A DNA stretch of 64,000 nt from Sweltsa coloradensis (Eukaryota > Arthropoda > Insecta > Plecoptera > Chloroperlidae), in the NCBI GenBank assembly GCA_024449915.1, contig JAMZAV010001852.1:47676-111675 (forward strand), written 5' to 3'. This document shows positions 19,530 to 31,929 of this stretch, one piece after another. Within the stretch, counting starts at the first letter, position 1. Each line of letters opens with the position of its first letter. A model generated the notes under the pieces. That model was not told the origin of the DNA. It saw nothing but the letters and a program-made list of their open reading frames with translations, and ran no database searches. The translations under genes and the position numbers were made by a program.

Positions 19530-22500
19530 CAAAAAACAATTTAAACGGGGTTTGATTTTTTGGGGAAGGACTTTTAAAAAAAGTTGGGGCCGGGTTGTTT
19601 TCTACGTTCCCAAAATTTTTTACCGATTTCAATTTCAAAGGTACCTTTCAAAAAGGAAAATGATAAAAATTTTTAAATAAATTTTTAAAATTTTGCAGAA
19701 AATCCAATTTTTGGGGTTTTTGTACAAAAACTTATTTTTATTTTAATTTTCTCTTTAGGAAACGATATTTATAGGAAAAAAAGGTTTTAAATTTTTCAAG
19801 TGCATTTTTGGGGGTTATTTATTGGTTTTTAAGAATCCATGCATTAATTTTCTGAAATTTAAGCCTAGTTTTTTTAAATTAAAGCGAGGGTTTTTAGGAA
19901 TATATGTACACTGTGTGATCTTTTTTTATTACATTTGTCGAGACACAATTGTGAAAAAATTTAGATATTTGGATCAATCGATTCGTTATGAACCGAACTT
20001 AAAAAATTTTTTGATTAAGTTTTTTTCGTTTTTTTTTCTGAGCCCTTTCCCCTGGGAAAAAAAACAAGATGGCCCCCGTCATAAAATTTTAAATAAATTA
20101 TTTTGAAAGTATTTCCCCGTTTTAAATTGTAAAGGCCCCGTTAAAAAGGGTAATAAAAAGAGCTCAAACGATATCCCAACAATTTTCCAGAAAGTTTATT
20201 TTTTCGGTTATTTGGTTGAATTTTTAGAATTTTAACGATTTTTCAGAGAAAAAGGGAAAACAACTATGTAGGGGGTATCAATCGTTTCGTTATGAACCGT
20301 ATTTAACAATTTTGATGGGAAAAATTTATTTTTTTACTGACCCCTTCCCATGGAAAAAAAAAAGAGGGGCCGCCGCCAAAAACCTTTGATCGCATATCAT
20401 TTTAAAGTTCCCCCCCCCCGGTTTTTTTAATTCACGTATACCTTTGAAAATTTAATTTTCAATGACGAATAAATAAATTTACCTTTTGTTGAAATTTTAA
20501 TATTTTACTGAGGTTATGTTACAAAAACTTAAATTTTTTCCCCACACCGTCAGTTTGGATTTTGGCGCAATATCTAATGACCAAAAGGGTTTTTTGAATA
20601 TTTTTGGCTTGTTACCCGAAGCATTTCTTTATGTATTCAAGGTCCTTACATTTTATTTTCCCGAAAATACCCCCCGAGAAAATGATTTAAAGCGAGGGCA
20701 TGTGTAAATAAATTTAATATATGCATCGATATTTGATCTTGATGTTGAAAAAATTTTCTCGGGCAAAATTTAATTTGATTAAAGAATTATGTATCTGGTA
20801 TCAATCGATTTTTAGAAACGTTTTAAAAATTTTTGATGAGGTACCCGTCGAAAAAAACAAGTGGCCCCCAAAAAAAAAATTTTGTTGTTTATTTTTTTCT
20901 AAGGTAATTGACAGACCAATTTAAAAAGGTCCCTTTGGGAAAGGAAATAAATAGTAAAAATTATAAACTTGAAATTTTTCACAAAACCCTAAATATTATG
21001 AGGTTATCGGGTAGGAAATATGACGCGTTTTTTGGTACCATAGACAAAAATTTAAAAAAAAATTTCCCCCACCGGAAAGAACCCGGGCCCAGCGGAAAAG
21101 TTACTTTGACAGCCTAGATCCCGAGTGTTTCTAATTCTAATTTTAATCATCACCATCCCAGCCCAGATCGTCAGTACGTAACACAAACAAGAATAGTACA
21201 AGAAAGCTGATGCAAATCATGTGAAGAGAATTCGTTTATAGGAGATGGCTCAAGCAAAAATGGTTTCAAATAGAATCTTTCAAAGGCCCCAGACGACAAA
21301 ATAAAACACAGCTAGCCTGTGTTCCTTTTTACGTTGAAAATGTTCCTTCAGTTTGACCCTCTTAGCACTGTACAATCCACAGGAATTTATACACGCCACC
21401 CCCTTTCTAGGCAGATGTGGCCCTTGTTCTTAACAATTTCCCCATCTTTCTGTGGGTGTTTTTATTTTTGTTTAGCAAGACTTTTCCTATTTCGGCCTTT
21501 TCTTTTATAACAAAGGCAATAGAGTTGCAAGTAGTTTTTTTTTTTACGTCCCTAATTTTTTTTTCGAGTAAGTTTGTCTTTGAGGGCCTTTAAATATTCT
21601 TTTTGAAAACCTTTCTGCTTGAGCACATTTCCTAGTAGAGAAATTCTTCTTCAGCATGTTTTGCATCAGCTATTCTGGTATATTCGTGATTTGTGTACGC
21701 TACTGACGGATCTGGGGGGATGGATGATGAGTAAATAATTAGAATAGAAACATTTGGGGGATCTGGGCTGTAATGTATACTGTTTCCACTGGCCCCGGGT
21801 TCACTTTCCGGTGGAGGAATTTTTTTTTTTAATTATGTTTAGGGAAACCAACAAACGGTCATAGTTTTCTACAACAGATAAACCTCAGGAAATATTTAGG
21901 TTTGTGAAAAAAGCAATTTATAATTTTTTTTACTTTAGTTACCTTCCAACGGTAACCTTTGAAAATTGGGTGTCAATTACCTTAGAAAAATATTAAAAAT
22001 TTCAAAGTTTTTTTTCGGCGGCCCCCTTGTTTTTTTGCGGGTACCTTTTCAAAATTGTTTAAAGAACGCTTATAACGAACGATTTATACCAGAACAAATT
22101 CTTTAACAATATGTGCCCCGACGAAATGGTTTCAAACATCAGATCAATACTCGAGCTATATTATTCATTTACCCAAAGCCCTCGCTTTAAAACATTTTCT
22201 CGGGGTGATTTGTCGGAACATAAAATGTAAGGACCATGAATACATAAGAGATTGCTACGGATAAACAAGCCCAAAAAATTTAAAAAACCCCTTTGGTAGT
22301 AGATATATGCGCCTAAAACCATAACGATGAGAGGGGGGGGTAAATAATTTAAGTTTTTGAAATAACCTCAGTAAAAAATTAAAGTTTTTAAAAAAATGAT
22401 AAATAATAGTTTTTCGTCATTGAATTACCTTTTTAACGGTATACGTGAATAAAAACGGGTTATACTTTAAAGATTGAGTCAAAAGGGTTATTGGCGGCGC

Positions 22501-23370
22501 CATCTTTTTTTTTGCCATGGGAAGGGCTCAGTAAAAAAAAAAAAATTTTTTTTATCAAAATTGTTAAATACGGTTCATAACGAATCGTTTATACCCAACA
22601 TAGTTTTACCTAGTGCTCGAAAAAAATCGTTAAAATTACTAAAAATTCAAACCAAACATAACCCTGAAAAAAAAAACTTTCTGGAAAATTTTTGGTATTC
22701 GTTTGGCTCTTTTTAACCTTTTCAACGGACCTTACAATTTAAAACGGCGAAATACTTTAAAATATTTTGTTTAAAAGTTCAATGACGGCGGCCATCTGTT
22801 TTTGCCCAGGGGAAAAAGGTTTAGTAAAAAAATCGAAATAAAAATTTATCAAAATTATTTTTAAATTTGGTTCAAAACGAATCGATTGAACAAATATCTA
22901 AGTTTCCCAATTGTGTCCGACAAAATGTAATGAAACATAAAATCACAAGAGAGCATATATTCATTACAATGCCATCGCTTTAAATAAATAAACTCAGGCT
23001 ATAATTGTAGAAAATTAAATGCAGGATTCATTTAAAAAACAAATAAAAAATCCACCAAAAATGCAATTTAGAAAAAAGAAAACCTTTTTTCCTAGTAAAT
23101 ATCTTCCAAACGAGAAAGTGTAAAGTAAACGTTAAATTTTTGTAACATAACCCCAAACATATTGGATTTTTGTGGGAAATTTTTAAAACATTTTTTTAAA
23201 ATTTCTATCATTTTCCTTTTGAATGGTACCTTTGAAAATTGAAAACGGCAAATTTTTACGAAAATACGCTGTTTAAAATCGAAAAAGCGCGGCCATCTTT
23301 TTTTAGTATGGCCCGGTTCAGCCAAAAAAACAAGACTCTCACCACGAAATTGTTTTTTATGGATCAATAC
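19530..23370. repeat. Large inverted repeat IR2, Foldback-like (arms about 1.8 kb, loop about 250 bp)
   Basis: Left arm about 19530-21310, right arm about 21555-23370, middle 21311-21554. Matching phrases: GATCAATCGATTCGTTATGA (left) against CAAAACGAATCGATTGAAC (right); CACCGGAAAGAACCCGGG against CCCGGGTTCACTTTCCGGTG; CTGATGCAAATCATGTGAAG against CTTCAGCATGTTTTGCATCA. The outer part of each arm is a tandem of irregular 0.3-0.5 kb units, each with a GGTACCTTT-like phrase and ATGGC near an A run. The inner 230 bp of each arm is single-copy. Long inverted repeats built from tandem subrepeats around a short middle are the Foldback pattern. No transposase frame is seen. Confidence 0.75.
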
Positions 23371-25204
23371 GAATCGATTTATACCACAACAAGCTCTTTC
23401 CCTAAGCTGCCACGGAAAACATGTTTTCCCATTTCTCCCCATAATTTTAATTATGTTAGGATTTTAAGGGGGAATACTACTTTATTTTGTTGATGATGGA
23501 AATTTGCAATAGAATAACATTGCTTTGCCTTTAAATCGTGAAAGTCCCAAAGGGAAAACCCCAACGGGTATTGCACCCCACCCCTTTTCTTGCCATGCGG
23601 ACCCCAATCCCGAAGGTGAATCTCAATTATGGCCCCAAGAGGTGACTACGTTAAAAATAAATAAATAAAGACAAAACCTTTTATTTTTGATTGATGTTTA
23701 CTATGTTTAGATTTAAAAAAATTACCTAAAATATACAAATATACGTGATTTTTTTAAATATATTTGGACTTTAAAGCGCGTGATGGGCTACGTGCCCCAG
23801 ATTTGACCGTTGGGAGTGTATTAGGTATGTTACCAATTTTGCGTGATCACAATGTTACTTACAAAAAATTATACCGATCATTTTACTAAAAAAAGGCAAA
23901 AAACTAATTACCCAATTTTTTTTTCATGATCTCATTTTTTATTTTCATTTTATATTAACTATTAATCTTATCAAAGGTATTGGGGCATTTTAAAATTTTG
24001 AAAAGATCATGGGTTGGGCCCCAGGTTAGCGGGGGAAGTTTTTTTACTTTTTTTTTGAGTGGCTATCCAAGTTGGGGTTTGAGGGGTGTCTGAGTAAAAA
24101 TTGATCGACTTTTTTTTCGGGGGGGCTCCCTGTGTAACTAAGGGGCATAAAAAAATATAGCAAGATCTTGACCTAATTTTTCAGTGATAATTACTAACTT
24201 ATAAAATTCGACAACCATCAGCAGCGCTACGCAACACCCCTGGCGGGAAATCCCCAGTCATGTAAACAAACCGATTTTACGGCATACACGCGACACTTAG
24301 GGGGTCGGTTTTTTTACAAAAATTCCCACCCAACACTAACAGTGAGTTCCTGCCGTTGTCACGGCAACTGGGCGAACGAATAGAGCCCTTTATGCGGAGT
24401 TGGGGTTCATACGGTTTTTCGGGCCACAAGTTATGAAGAAATATAATTTGCAGTCGGGTTTATATAGTGATTTCAAAGGGTGCGGGGTCCTTCGTTTGAA
24501 GTATAATTTGCCGGACTTTAAAGTCTTGTTTATGGTGTCCGTAGTGGTTTTGCGAGTTTTCATTGAATGAATAAAGTTTGCTATAGGGGCCCCAAATTTC
24601 ATATAAAGTTGAGATTTTTTTGGGGCCCCAAAAATTTTGTAGGCAATTTTATTATTTTACTGTTTCGTCCCGCTAATAAAAACCCCAGGGCAAACCGAAG
24701 ACAAAGAAATTTTTCACTAAAGAAAATGATTTAAAAATGATTAAAAACCTTTTTCAAAACTGGTTTTGTTGTTGGGCCCCTACTTTACCCGGGTGGCAGT
24801 GAAGGGGGTGTAAAACCATGAGGGTTTTTGAAAAAGTTTAAAAGTCAAACCCGGGGAAGAAATTTTTTAGTTTTTTAAAACCGATAAAACCCTATTTTTC
24901 GAAGCAAATACATAATTTTTTTTCCAAACCTAAAAGGCGTTTTTAAATAGTTTTTAAAACCCGAATGTAAAAAGGGAGGAAAACAAAAAAATTACTTTTT
25001 AAATTTCCCTACTCACATAATATTAAGCCTGGTGATCTAGCATCCAAATAAAAATAAGCAATTTTTTTGTTGCTTTCTTTGTGTGAAATTTGGAGTATAA
25101 AAAATAAATTTTTTTTTCCCCCCCCCCAGCCCCCCCCCCATTTTTTTATTAGTCCAAATACACATTTTTTAAAACCCGTTTTTAATTTGTGGTAAAAATT
25201 TTCA
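23371..25204. other. Low-quality unassigned sequence
   Basis: Homopolymer-rich with no repeat or coding signal that I can place. A cleaner patch lies around 24200-24600 (GTTCCTGCCGTTGTCACGGC), with no recognisable content. Confidence 0.35.
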
Positions 25205-28190
25205 AAATTCATTTAGTGCGATAAAGGGTGTCTTCTAAAAACAAAACTATATGTAAAAAGTGATCCCCGAAATGAAAATTTGCATAATAAGTTTTTGTAA
25301 TTAGAAATTCAAAAAAAAATGGCTCCACATGGGGTTTTTTATTATTTAACTAAAAATTTAAATTAAAAAAAATTTAAATTATTTTAATTGTGACCCAAAT
25401 TTTTAATAGTGTCAAAAATTAGTCATTTTTGGTATTAATTAAAAAAGCTTTTTTTACCTTTATAAAAAAAAAAAACATTGAAAAAAATATATTGAAATTA
25501 CATAGTTATGTAGAAGTTAAATTTTGCTGATTTTTTATTTTTAAAACCAAAAACCCAACGTTAAAGAAAAATTTCCTTCAAACCCAAATGCTATAAACAG
25601 TTTTTCACAAAAGCCCTTTTTTCTATAATTAAATACCTTTTATAATTTTCAAAAATTTGTATTACAATATTTTTAAACACTTACAATAACTTTAAAGGAT
25701 GTCAAAATTTAGGGTACAAAATTGATCCCAAATTTAAAAAATTTTAAGCACCCTTTATGTTTTTTGAAAGAGAAATTCGAAATAACTGGCTCCAACTGGG
25801 GTGATTATTACTTTACTATTAATTGATTAATTAACATTAATTTTTAAATTTAGCCCAAAAATTTTTAAAAGTGAAAAAATTTTATTTTTTTTAGTTAAAT
25901 TTAAAAGCTTTTTTCCCCAAAACAAAAAGAAAAAAAAAAATTTTAAAGGGAAAAAAAATTGAAAAAAATATATATGATAAAGTTAAAAATGTTGTTTTTT
26001 GGGGATTTTTTATTTTTTAAAACCAAAAGATCTATTTATAAAAAAATTTTCTTTTCCCCAATGTTTAAAACACTTTGTTTTAAAAAAAAAAAGAACTGGA
26101 AACTTTTAAATTGTATCATTTTTAAAAATTTTAAATAAAATAATTAAAATTTTTATTTTTACCCAATTTAAAATTTTTTTTAAATTTTAAAATTTTCAAA
26201 AACCATGGTTTGTGACGTAAAAAAAGCATCATTTGATTTTTTTTTATAAAATCTTAAAGATTTTTTTAACAAAAAATTTTCGAAAATTCACTGGTCCAGG
26301 CGAGTTTTGGGGTTTTTAAACTATAAATTTAATTTTTAAATTTTAATTTACTAATTGGTCCACAAATTTTAAAAGGGAAGTTTCCTTTTGGTCATTTTTT
26401 TAGTCCCAAAATGAAAGCTTTTGAAACCAAATTGAAAAAAAATACCTTAAAAAAAAAATATTAAAATTTAAATATTTTTTATATTTAAAATTTATGTTGT
26501 TTTTGTGTTTTTTTTATTTTTAAACCAAAAGATAAACTTAAAGTAAAATTTCTTCTAACCAATGAAAAACAGGGTTTTAAAAAAAAACCCTGGGGGACTA
26601 AAAACCCCAATATATTAAATTTCAATTTTAATAATGTAATCCCAATATATTTTACAAAAATTAAAAAATTTTTCTAAAATTTAAAAAAGTTACAAAACTT
26701 TAGTGTGATTTTTAGAAAAATGCTTTAATTTAAATTTGTTATATCAATTTAAAGGGGTTTTGTAAAAAGGAAATTCAAAAAATAAACTGGCCCCCAGGCA
26801 GATTTTTTGGGGTTTTAAATTTGTGAATAAATTTAAATTTGGTGAAAAAATTTACATAATAAAAAATTACAAATTGCGAAAAAAAAAACCCCAAAGGAAA
26901 AAAATTTTTATCATGTTTGGTATAAAATAAATTTCATTTGTCCCCAAACCCAAGGGCACCAACAACCCCCGGCACCGGGCTATTTTTCTTTTGGGTGAAA
27001 CGAAATTGAAGTCTTTTTTTGGGCCCACATGAAACTATCCTCCGCGTGAGATAGTGCTTAAACCACTATAAATAGCAAAATGCTGATTTTAAACTCAAAA
27101 CCCCGCCGGGAGCCAGTGTTTTTTCAAAATTTCTTTTTTAAAAAATCCTAAAATTGATGTAAACAAGCCCAAATGGGCATTTGCTACGTCACACAACATG
27201 TTCCTGTAATTTTTTAAATTTAAAAAAAAAAAAAAGGGGGTTAAACAATTTTTGTAATATTGAAAATTAAAAAAATGTACAGAAAATTAAATATTTTCCA
27301 GTTCTTTTGAGAACACTGTGTTATCTTTTTTTTGGGGACGAAATTTTTTTTAAAAATTTTGATTTTTTGGGGTTAAAAAACCAAAAAAAATCACAAAACA
27401 AATATTTAACTATAAATAATTTTTTTCAATTTTTTTTTTCTTTTTAAATTTTTTTCTTAATTTGGGTAAAAAATCCTTTCAATTGTCCCAAACACTACTT
27501 TTTTGTCTCACTTTAAATTTTTTGGGACTAAATTAACAAATTAAGTTAATTAATAAAAAAAATATTTTTAAAAAATAACCCATTTAGCTTGGAGCCATTT
27601 ATTTTCAAATTTTATTTTTACAAAAGCTTTCATTTTTCCCTAAATTTTAAGTTGGTAATCATTTTTTGTACCATAGTTAAAACATCTTTACCCCATATTG
27701 TAATTTGTTTTAAAATATATTGTAAAAAACTTTTAAATTAAAAATTAAAAAAATGATATTTTAAATTTATAGTAAGTAGCTTTTTGTGAAAAACTGTTTT
27801 TTATTAGTTAGAAGAAATTTTATTTTAACTTTGATCTTTTGGGTTTTCAAAAACCCAAAAAAATCACCCAAATCAACTCCCTTACTAAAACATTTTGAAT
27901 TTTTCAATAATTTTTTAAGGTTTTTTTTTTTCTTTATACAGGTAAAAAATGCTCTTAATTAATACCAAACATAATTTAATTTATTGACACTTGAAATTCG
28001 GGGGTCCCAAAATTTAAATTAAATTTAAATTTTTAAATTAATTAATTGTTATTTAAATAAAAGCCCCTATGGGGGACCAAATTTTTCGAATTCCTCATTA
28101 AAAATTTAAAATTTTATTGCTTTTTTTCATCCCGGGATCACTTTTTGCACTATATTTTAGAATCTGATTCCACTATTATAATAGTGTCCC
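25205..28190. repeat. Large inverted repeat IR3, Foldback-like, with subrepeats of about 490 bp
   Basis: The left arm carries GGCTCCA/CTGGTCC-type landmarks at about 25322, 25790, 26287 and 26787. The right arm carries the inverse (GGGAGCCAG, TTGGAGCC, GGGGGACC) at about 27110, 27590 and 28070. Spacing is about 470-505 bp. Outer ends match: GTAAAAAGTGATCCCCG (left) against CCCGGGATCACTTTTTGCAC (right). The turning point is near 26900-27090, a less AT-rich patch with GGCACCAACAACCCCCGGCA. Very AT-rich and error-laden; no coding signal. Confidence 0.7.
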
Positions 28191-28239
28191 TCCAAGTTCT
28201 TTGTATGACTTGTAGCCGACTTCCATTTTTTACACCTTT

Positions 28240-30445
28240 AGTCCCAATTGTGCTTTTTTATATAGAGGCCCAAAATTTTTTTTTTATGGTTACTTAAACC
28301 CCAAAATTTATTTCTTTTTTAAAACCCCGGGACCCCTTTCGTTCGCCACTAATTTGCTTCCCCGGCCCATCTTTAAAGATGGCCCCAAAGTGTTTTTTTT
28401 TAAAAGACTCCATCTTTTTCAAAGGGAAAATTTTGCATGGGGAACCCCTTTTTTCCTTTTTAAATTCGCCAGGGGGAACTCAAATAGGGCCTCAAATTAA
28501 AATTTTTGTAAAAAATTTTTTCCGGGGGGGGCCAAAAATTGAAAAAATTTTAAAAATTTTTTAACCCCAATTTTTTGTTACGAAATTTATGGTTTTACTA
28601 TAGCCTATTTTGACGGGGAAGAAAATGCAAAAGGCCCCACATTTTTTTTAGGTTTGTACTAGACCCCCCAAAAGGGGCAGTTTTAGACCGGGCCCCCATT
28701 CGACTTTTAAACCCATTTACTTAGGGTCCATCTTTAAAAAAGGGCGTCTATAGTTAAAAAAGGGCTCCACTTTTTGGAGGGAAAATCTTGGCATTGGCCC
28801 CCATTTTTGGTTTTAAAATCGCCCAAACTAAACTAAAAATATGGCATTTAGAATTAGTAAAAATTTGGTTTTTTTGATGCTGAAAATTCCCAATTTTATC
28901 CCTTTTAAGGCATTTTTTTTAAAAAAATATTACTATAGATCCTAAAATACCCAAATTTTTGACGAAATAAATTTTAATAAAGATAAAATTTTTTTTATGG
29001 TTTATTCAACCCCCAATGGGCACTATTAGCCCGGGACCCCATTTGCCTGCCACTAATTTAGTAGGGCGGCCATTTTTTAAAGAGGGCACCAAATTTGTAA
29101 TAAGCCCTACTCATTTCGAAGCAATCTTGGCATGGGGCACAATTTTTTCCCTTTAAATCGCCCAGGGGGAAATTTAAAATATGGCATCAAAATAATTAAA
29201 ATTTTTCTTTAATTTCGAGGCCGTAAAGGAAAATTTTAAACTTTTTTAAGGAAATTTTTTTTCAAAATTTAAACCCGATTTTACGCCCACCCGATTTTGA
29301 CTGAAAAACATGTATAGAGACCTTTATTTTTTTATGGGGTTACTAACACCCCAATAGTCAGTTTTAGGGGGAGCCTTTTCGACTCTCAACCCTTTTTACC
29401 TAGGGCCCGGCCCATTTTTTAAAGAGGGGAACCCAGTGATTTTTTTTGTAACAAAATTCCCTAAAAAGGAAAAAACTTGAAATTTTTCGGCCTCAAAATC
29501 ACGGAAAAAAATTTTAGGGAATATTTGATTTCCCCATGGTCGATTTAATGGGGAAAAAATTTGGTGCCACATGAAAAACTTTGTCAAAATGGGGAAAGCC
29601 CTTTTCCCACTATGACCCCATCTTAAAGATGGACGCCAAAAGTAAGGATTAAGAGTGAAGGGGGTTCCAGCCCAAAAACTGACTATTGGGGTGCTAGAAC
29701 ACGCATAAAAAAAATGGGGGTTTCTATGCTGTTCTTTCAGTAAAACTGGGGCCTGTCGTAGAACCAGTGAAATTTCGGACAAAATTGGTTAAAAATTTTT
29801 GGAAAAATTTGCAATTTACTGCCTGGGAAATTTCAAAAATTTCCCTCATTATGATGCAATATTGAGTTCCCCCCGGGTCTTTTTAAATTTTGAAAAAGGG
29901 GTTTCCCACATCCCCAAGTTTCCCCTTCAAAAATGGGGAAGTTTTTTTTTTAACATTTTGGCGCATCTTTAAAAAAGGGCCCCCCCTAGCTAAAAAATGG
30001 CGAGACGAAGGGGGTTTCCCCGGTAAAAAAACTGGCTTTTGGGGTGTCTAGTTACCAAAAATTTTTTTTGATCTTAGGGCATGTTTTTTACGTCAACTCG
30101 GCTTTCGTAGAAACAGTAAAATTTTTAGTATCAAAATTTGGGTTTAAAAGTTAAAAATTTTTTGAAATTTTACGCCCAAAATTCACAAAATTCTAATTTG
30201 ATCCCATATTCGATTTCCCCCAATGGTAAAATTTAAATGGAAAAAGGGGTTTCCCACATCCCAAAAGTTTCCTTTTCGAATAATTTTAGTTTTATTTCAT
30301 TTTGGGGGCCATTTTTAAAAATTTGGCCGCCATAGCTTAATTAGAGGAAAAACAAAAGGGGGTCCCGGGGTCAAAAAAATGACTTTTTGGGGTTGAAATA
30401 ACGCAAAAAAAAAAATTGGCCCTTAAAAAAAGTGCAAAATTGATT
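28240..30445. repeat. Large inverted repeat IR4, Foldback-like, with subrepeats of about 345 bp
   Basis: Left-arm units begin near 28328, 28690, 29032 and 29370 with GGGACCCC or GGGCCCCC, followed by GCCACTAATTTG and a CCATCTTTAAAGATGG-like phrase. Inverted units follow near 29610, 29940 and 30290 (ATCTTAAAGATGGACGCCAA, ATCTTTAAAAAAGGGCCCCC, CCATTTTTAAAAATTTGGCC). Orientation switches near 29425 with essentially no loop. It starts about 50 bp after IR3 ends. Open frames here (for example 29396-29782 minus) fall on the switch and have no domain. Confidence 0.7.
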
Positions 30446-31929
30446 AATCCACCCCCAGCCCACTGGTCGGGGGATTCTCGAAAACGCTTAAAGAGTGCTG
30501 ACGGGGGAAAGGTTTTTTCCCCCATAAAAAAATAGCCTACGCTCGCACGTTCCCCAAACCAGAAAAAAAGGTAAAACTTATAATTTTTTTTTAAACCCTT
30601 TTAGATGGGGCCCTTTTTTCAACACTTTTCAAAATAAAAAGGGACAATACAAAATAACACGCGAAACCCGGGGGACGTTTTATCCCTCAACAATTCATTT
30701 GCTTCTAAAGACTACGCCCTGCAGAGACCCCGAGTTAGTTCACATTTTTTTTGTTTTGAAATTTACTTTTTATTTTTTTTCATTTTTTAAATTTTCACAA
30801 ATTTTTAATTTTTTTCGTACTGAAAATTTAATGTTTAAGGGGGTTTTTAAATTTCCCAAAGTTTTTTAAAGTATTTTTTTGTAATTGATCGCGCCATACA
30901 GTAAACGGCAGGAGGCCATTTGCAGGAAAAATTTAACCCAAAAGGGATGTTTTAATGGGTTTTAAATGAAATAAATTCACTTTTATTTTTTTTTGGGGTA
31001 ACGTATCAGTTTCGCATCTTTATTTATTTTTCTTTAACCGCACTGATTTTTTGGGGGGGGTACATTTTTTTTCTTTCATTTTTTTTTTGGGTTTAAAAAT
31101 TCTTTTTTAAAAAAAAAAGTTTAATTACTCCGCATTCGCGGGGGGAAAGTCCCGGGCGGGGGAAGGCACTGAAATATGGCCAGCGACCTCTTGCAGTCTG
31201 ATGCCCGGGCCAAAAAAAATCGTACACCAACTTTTTTCGAAAAATTTTTTTTGTTCCCCTTTTAGTTGAAGTTGTAGCTAAAGGGTTTGGGGGGTTTTTT
31301 TTAAGGGGGGAACTATATCCAAAAACCGATTTACAAAAATTTTAATTTTTCACTATCGTAACCGGCCCCACTATTGTAAAAAAAAAGAGATATAATAGCC
31401 GATGTGAGGTTTTTTGCCCGACCAAAAAAATATTTTTTTTGCTGTTTTTTAAAAGGGAATCTTTCCCTTCGCCAAAAATTTTAAAGGACTTTCCCAAAGG
31501 GTTTTTACCCTTTCCCCGATTTTAAAGCCCTTTCTCACAGATTTGGGTTTTTAAATTGCGCCAGGGGGCACCAAAGGCAAATAAAAATCGATTTCCCTTT
31601 ATGTCCGATTTGAGCTAGGATACGCACAGTTTCAACCCTTGGACCCGCACATACCATTTCATGGCCAATTAAAATCAGATTTTCGATATTTTCCCTTGAA
31701 TTAAAGTTTTTTGAGAAAAATTTGTCGTCTTACTTTTAGAAAAAAATCAAATAGGGGGGTCATCACGGGGCCCGTGCAGTCTAGCTTTCTCTTCAGGAAA
31801 GAAGGGGGCTAATTACGGACATTTCCATATTTTCCCCTGCGGGAAAATTCCCCTGAAAATTGACAGTTTCCCCAAAATTTTTGAGAAAAATTTCCCCTCG
31901 TTCGAAAACCTTCGTCAAGAACGCTCTTC
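30446..31929. other. Low-quality unassigned sequence
   Basis: Homopolymer-rich. A phrase with TTTTTGAGAAAAATTT occurs near 31710 and 31885 and may be a short repeat. A GC-rich patch near 31140-31200 (CATTCGCGGGGGGAAAGTCC) is not identifiable. Confidence 0.35.

Noticed and set aside
29396..29782. 128-codon open frame on the minus strand
   Set aside because: It spans the turning point of IR4 in low-quality sequence and has no domain.
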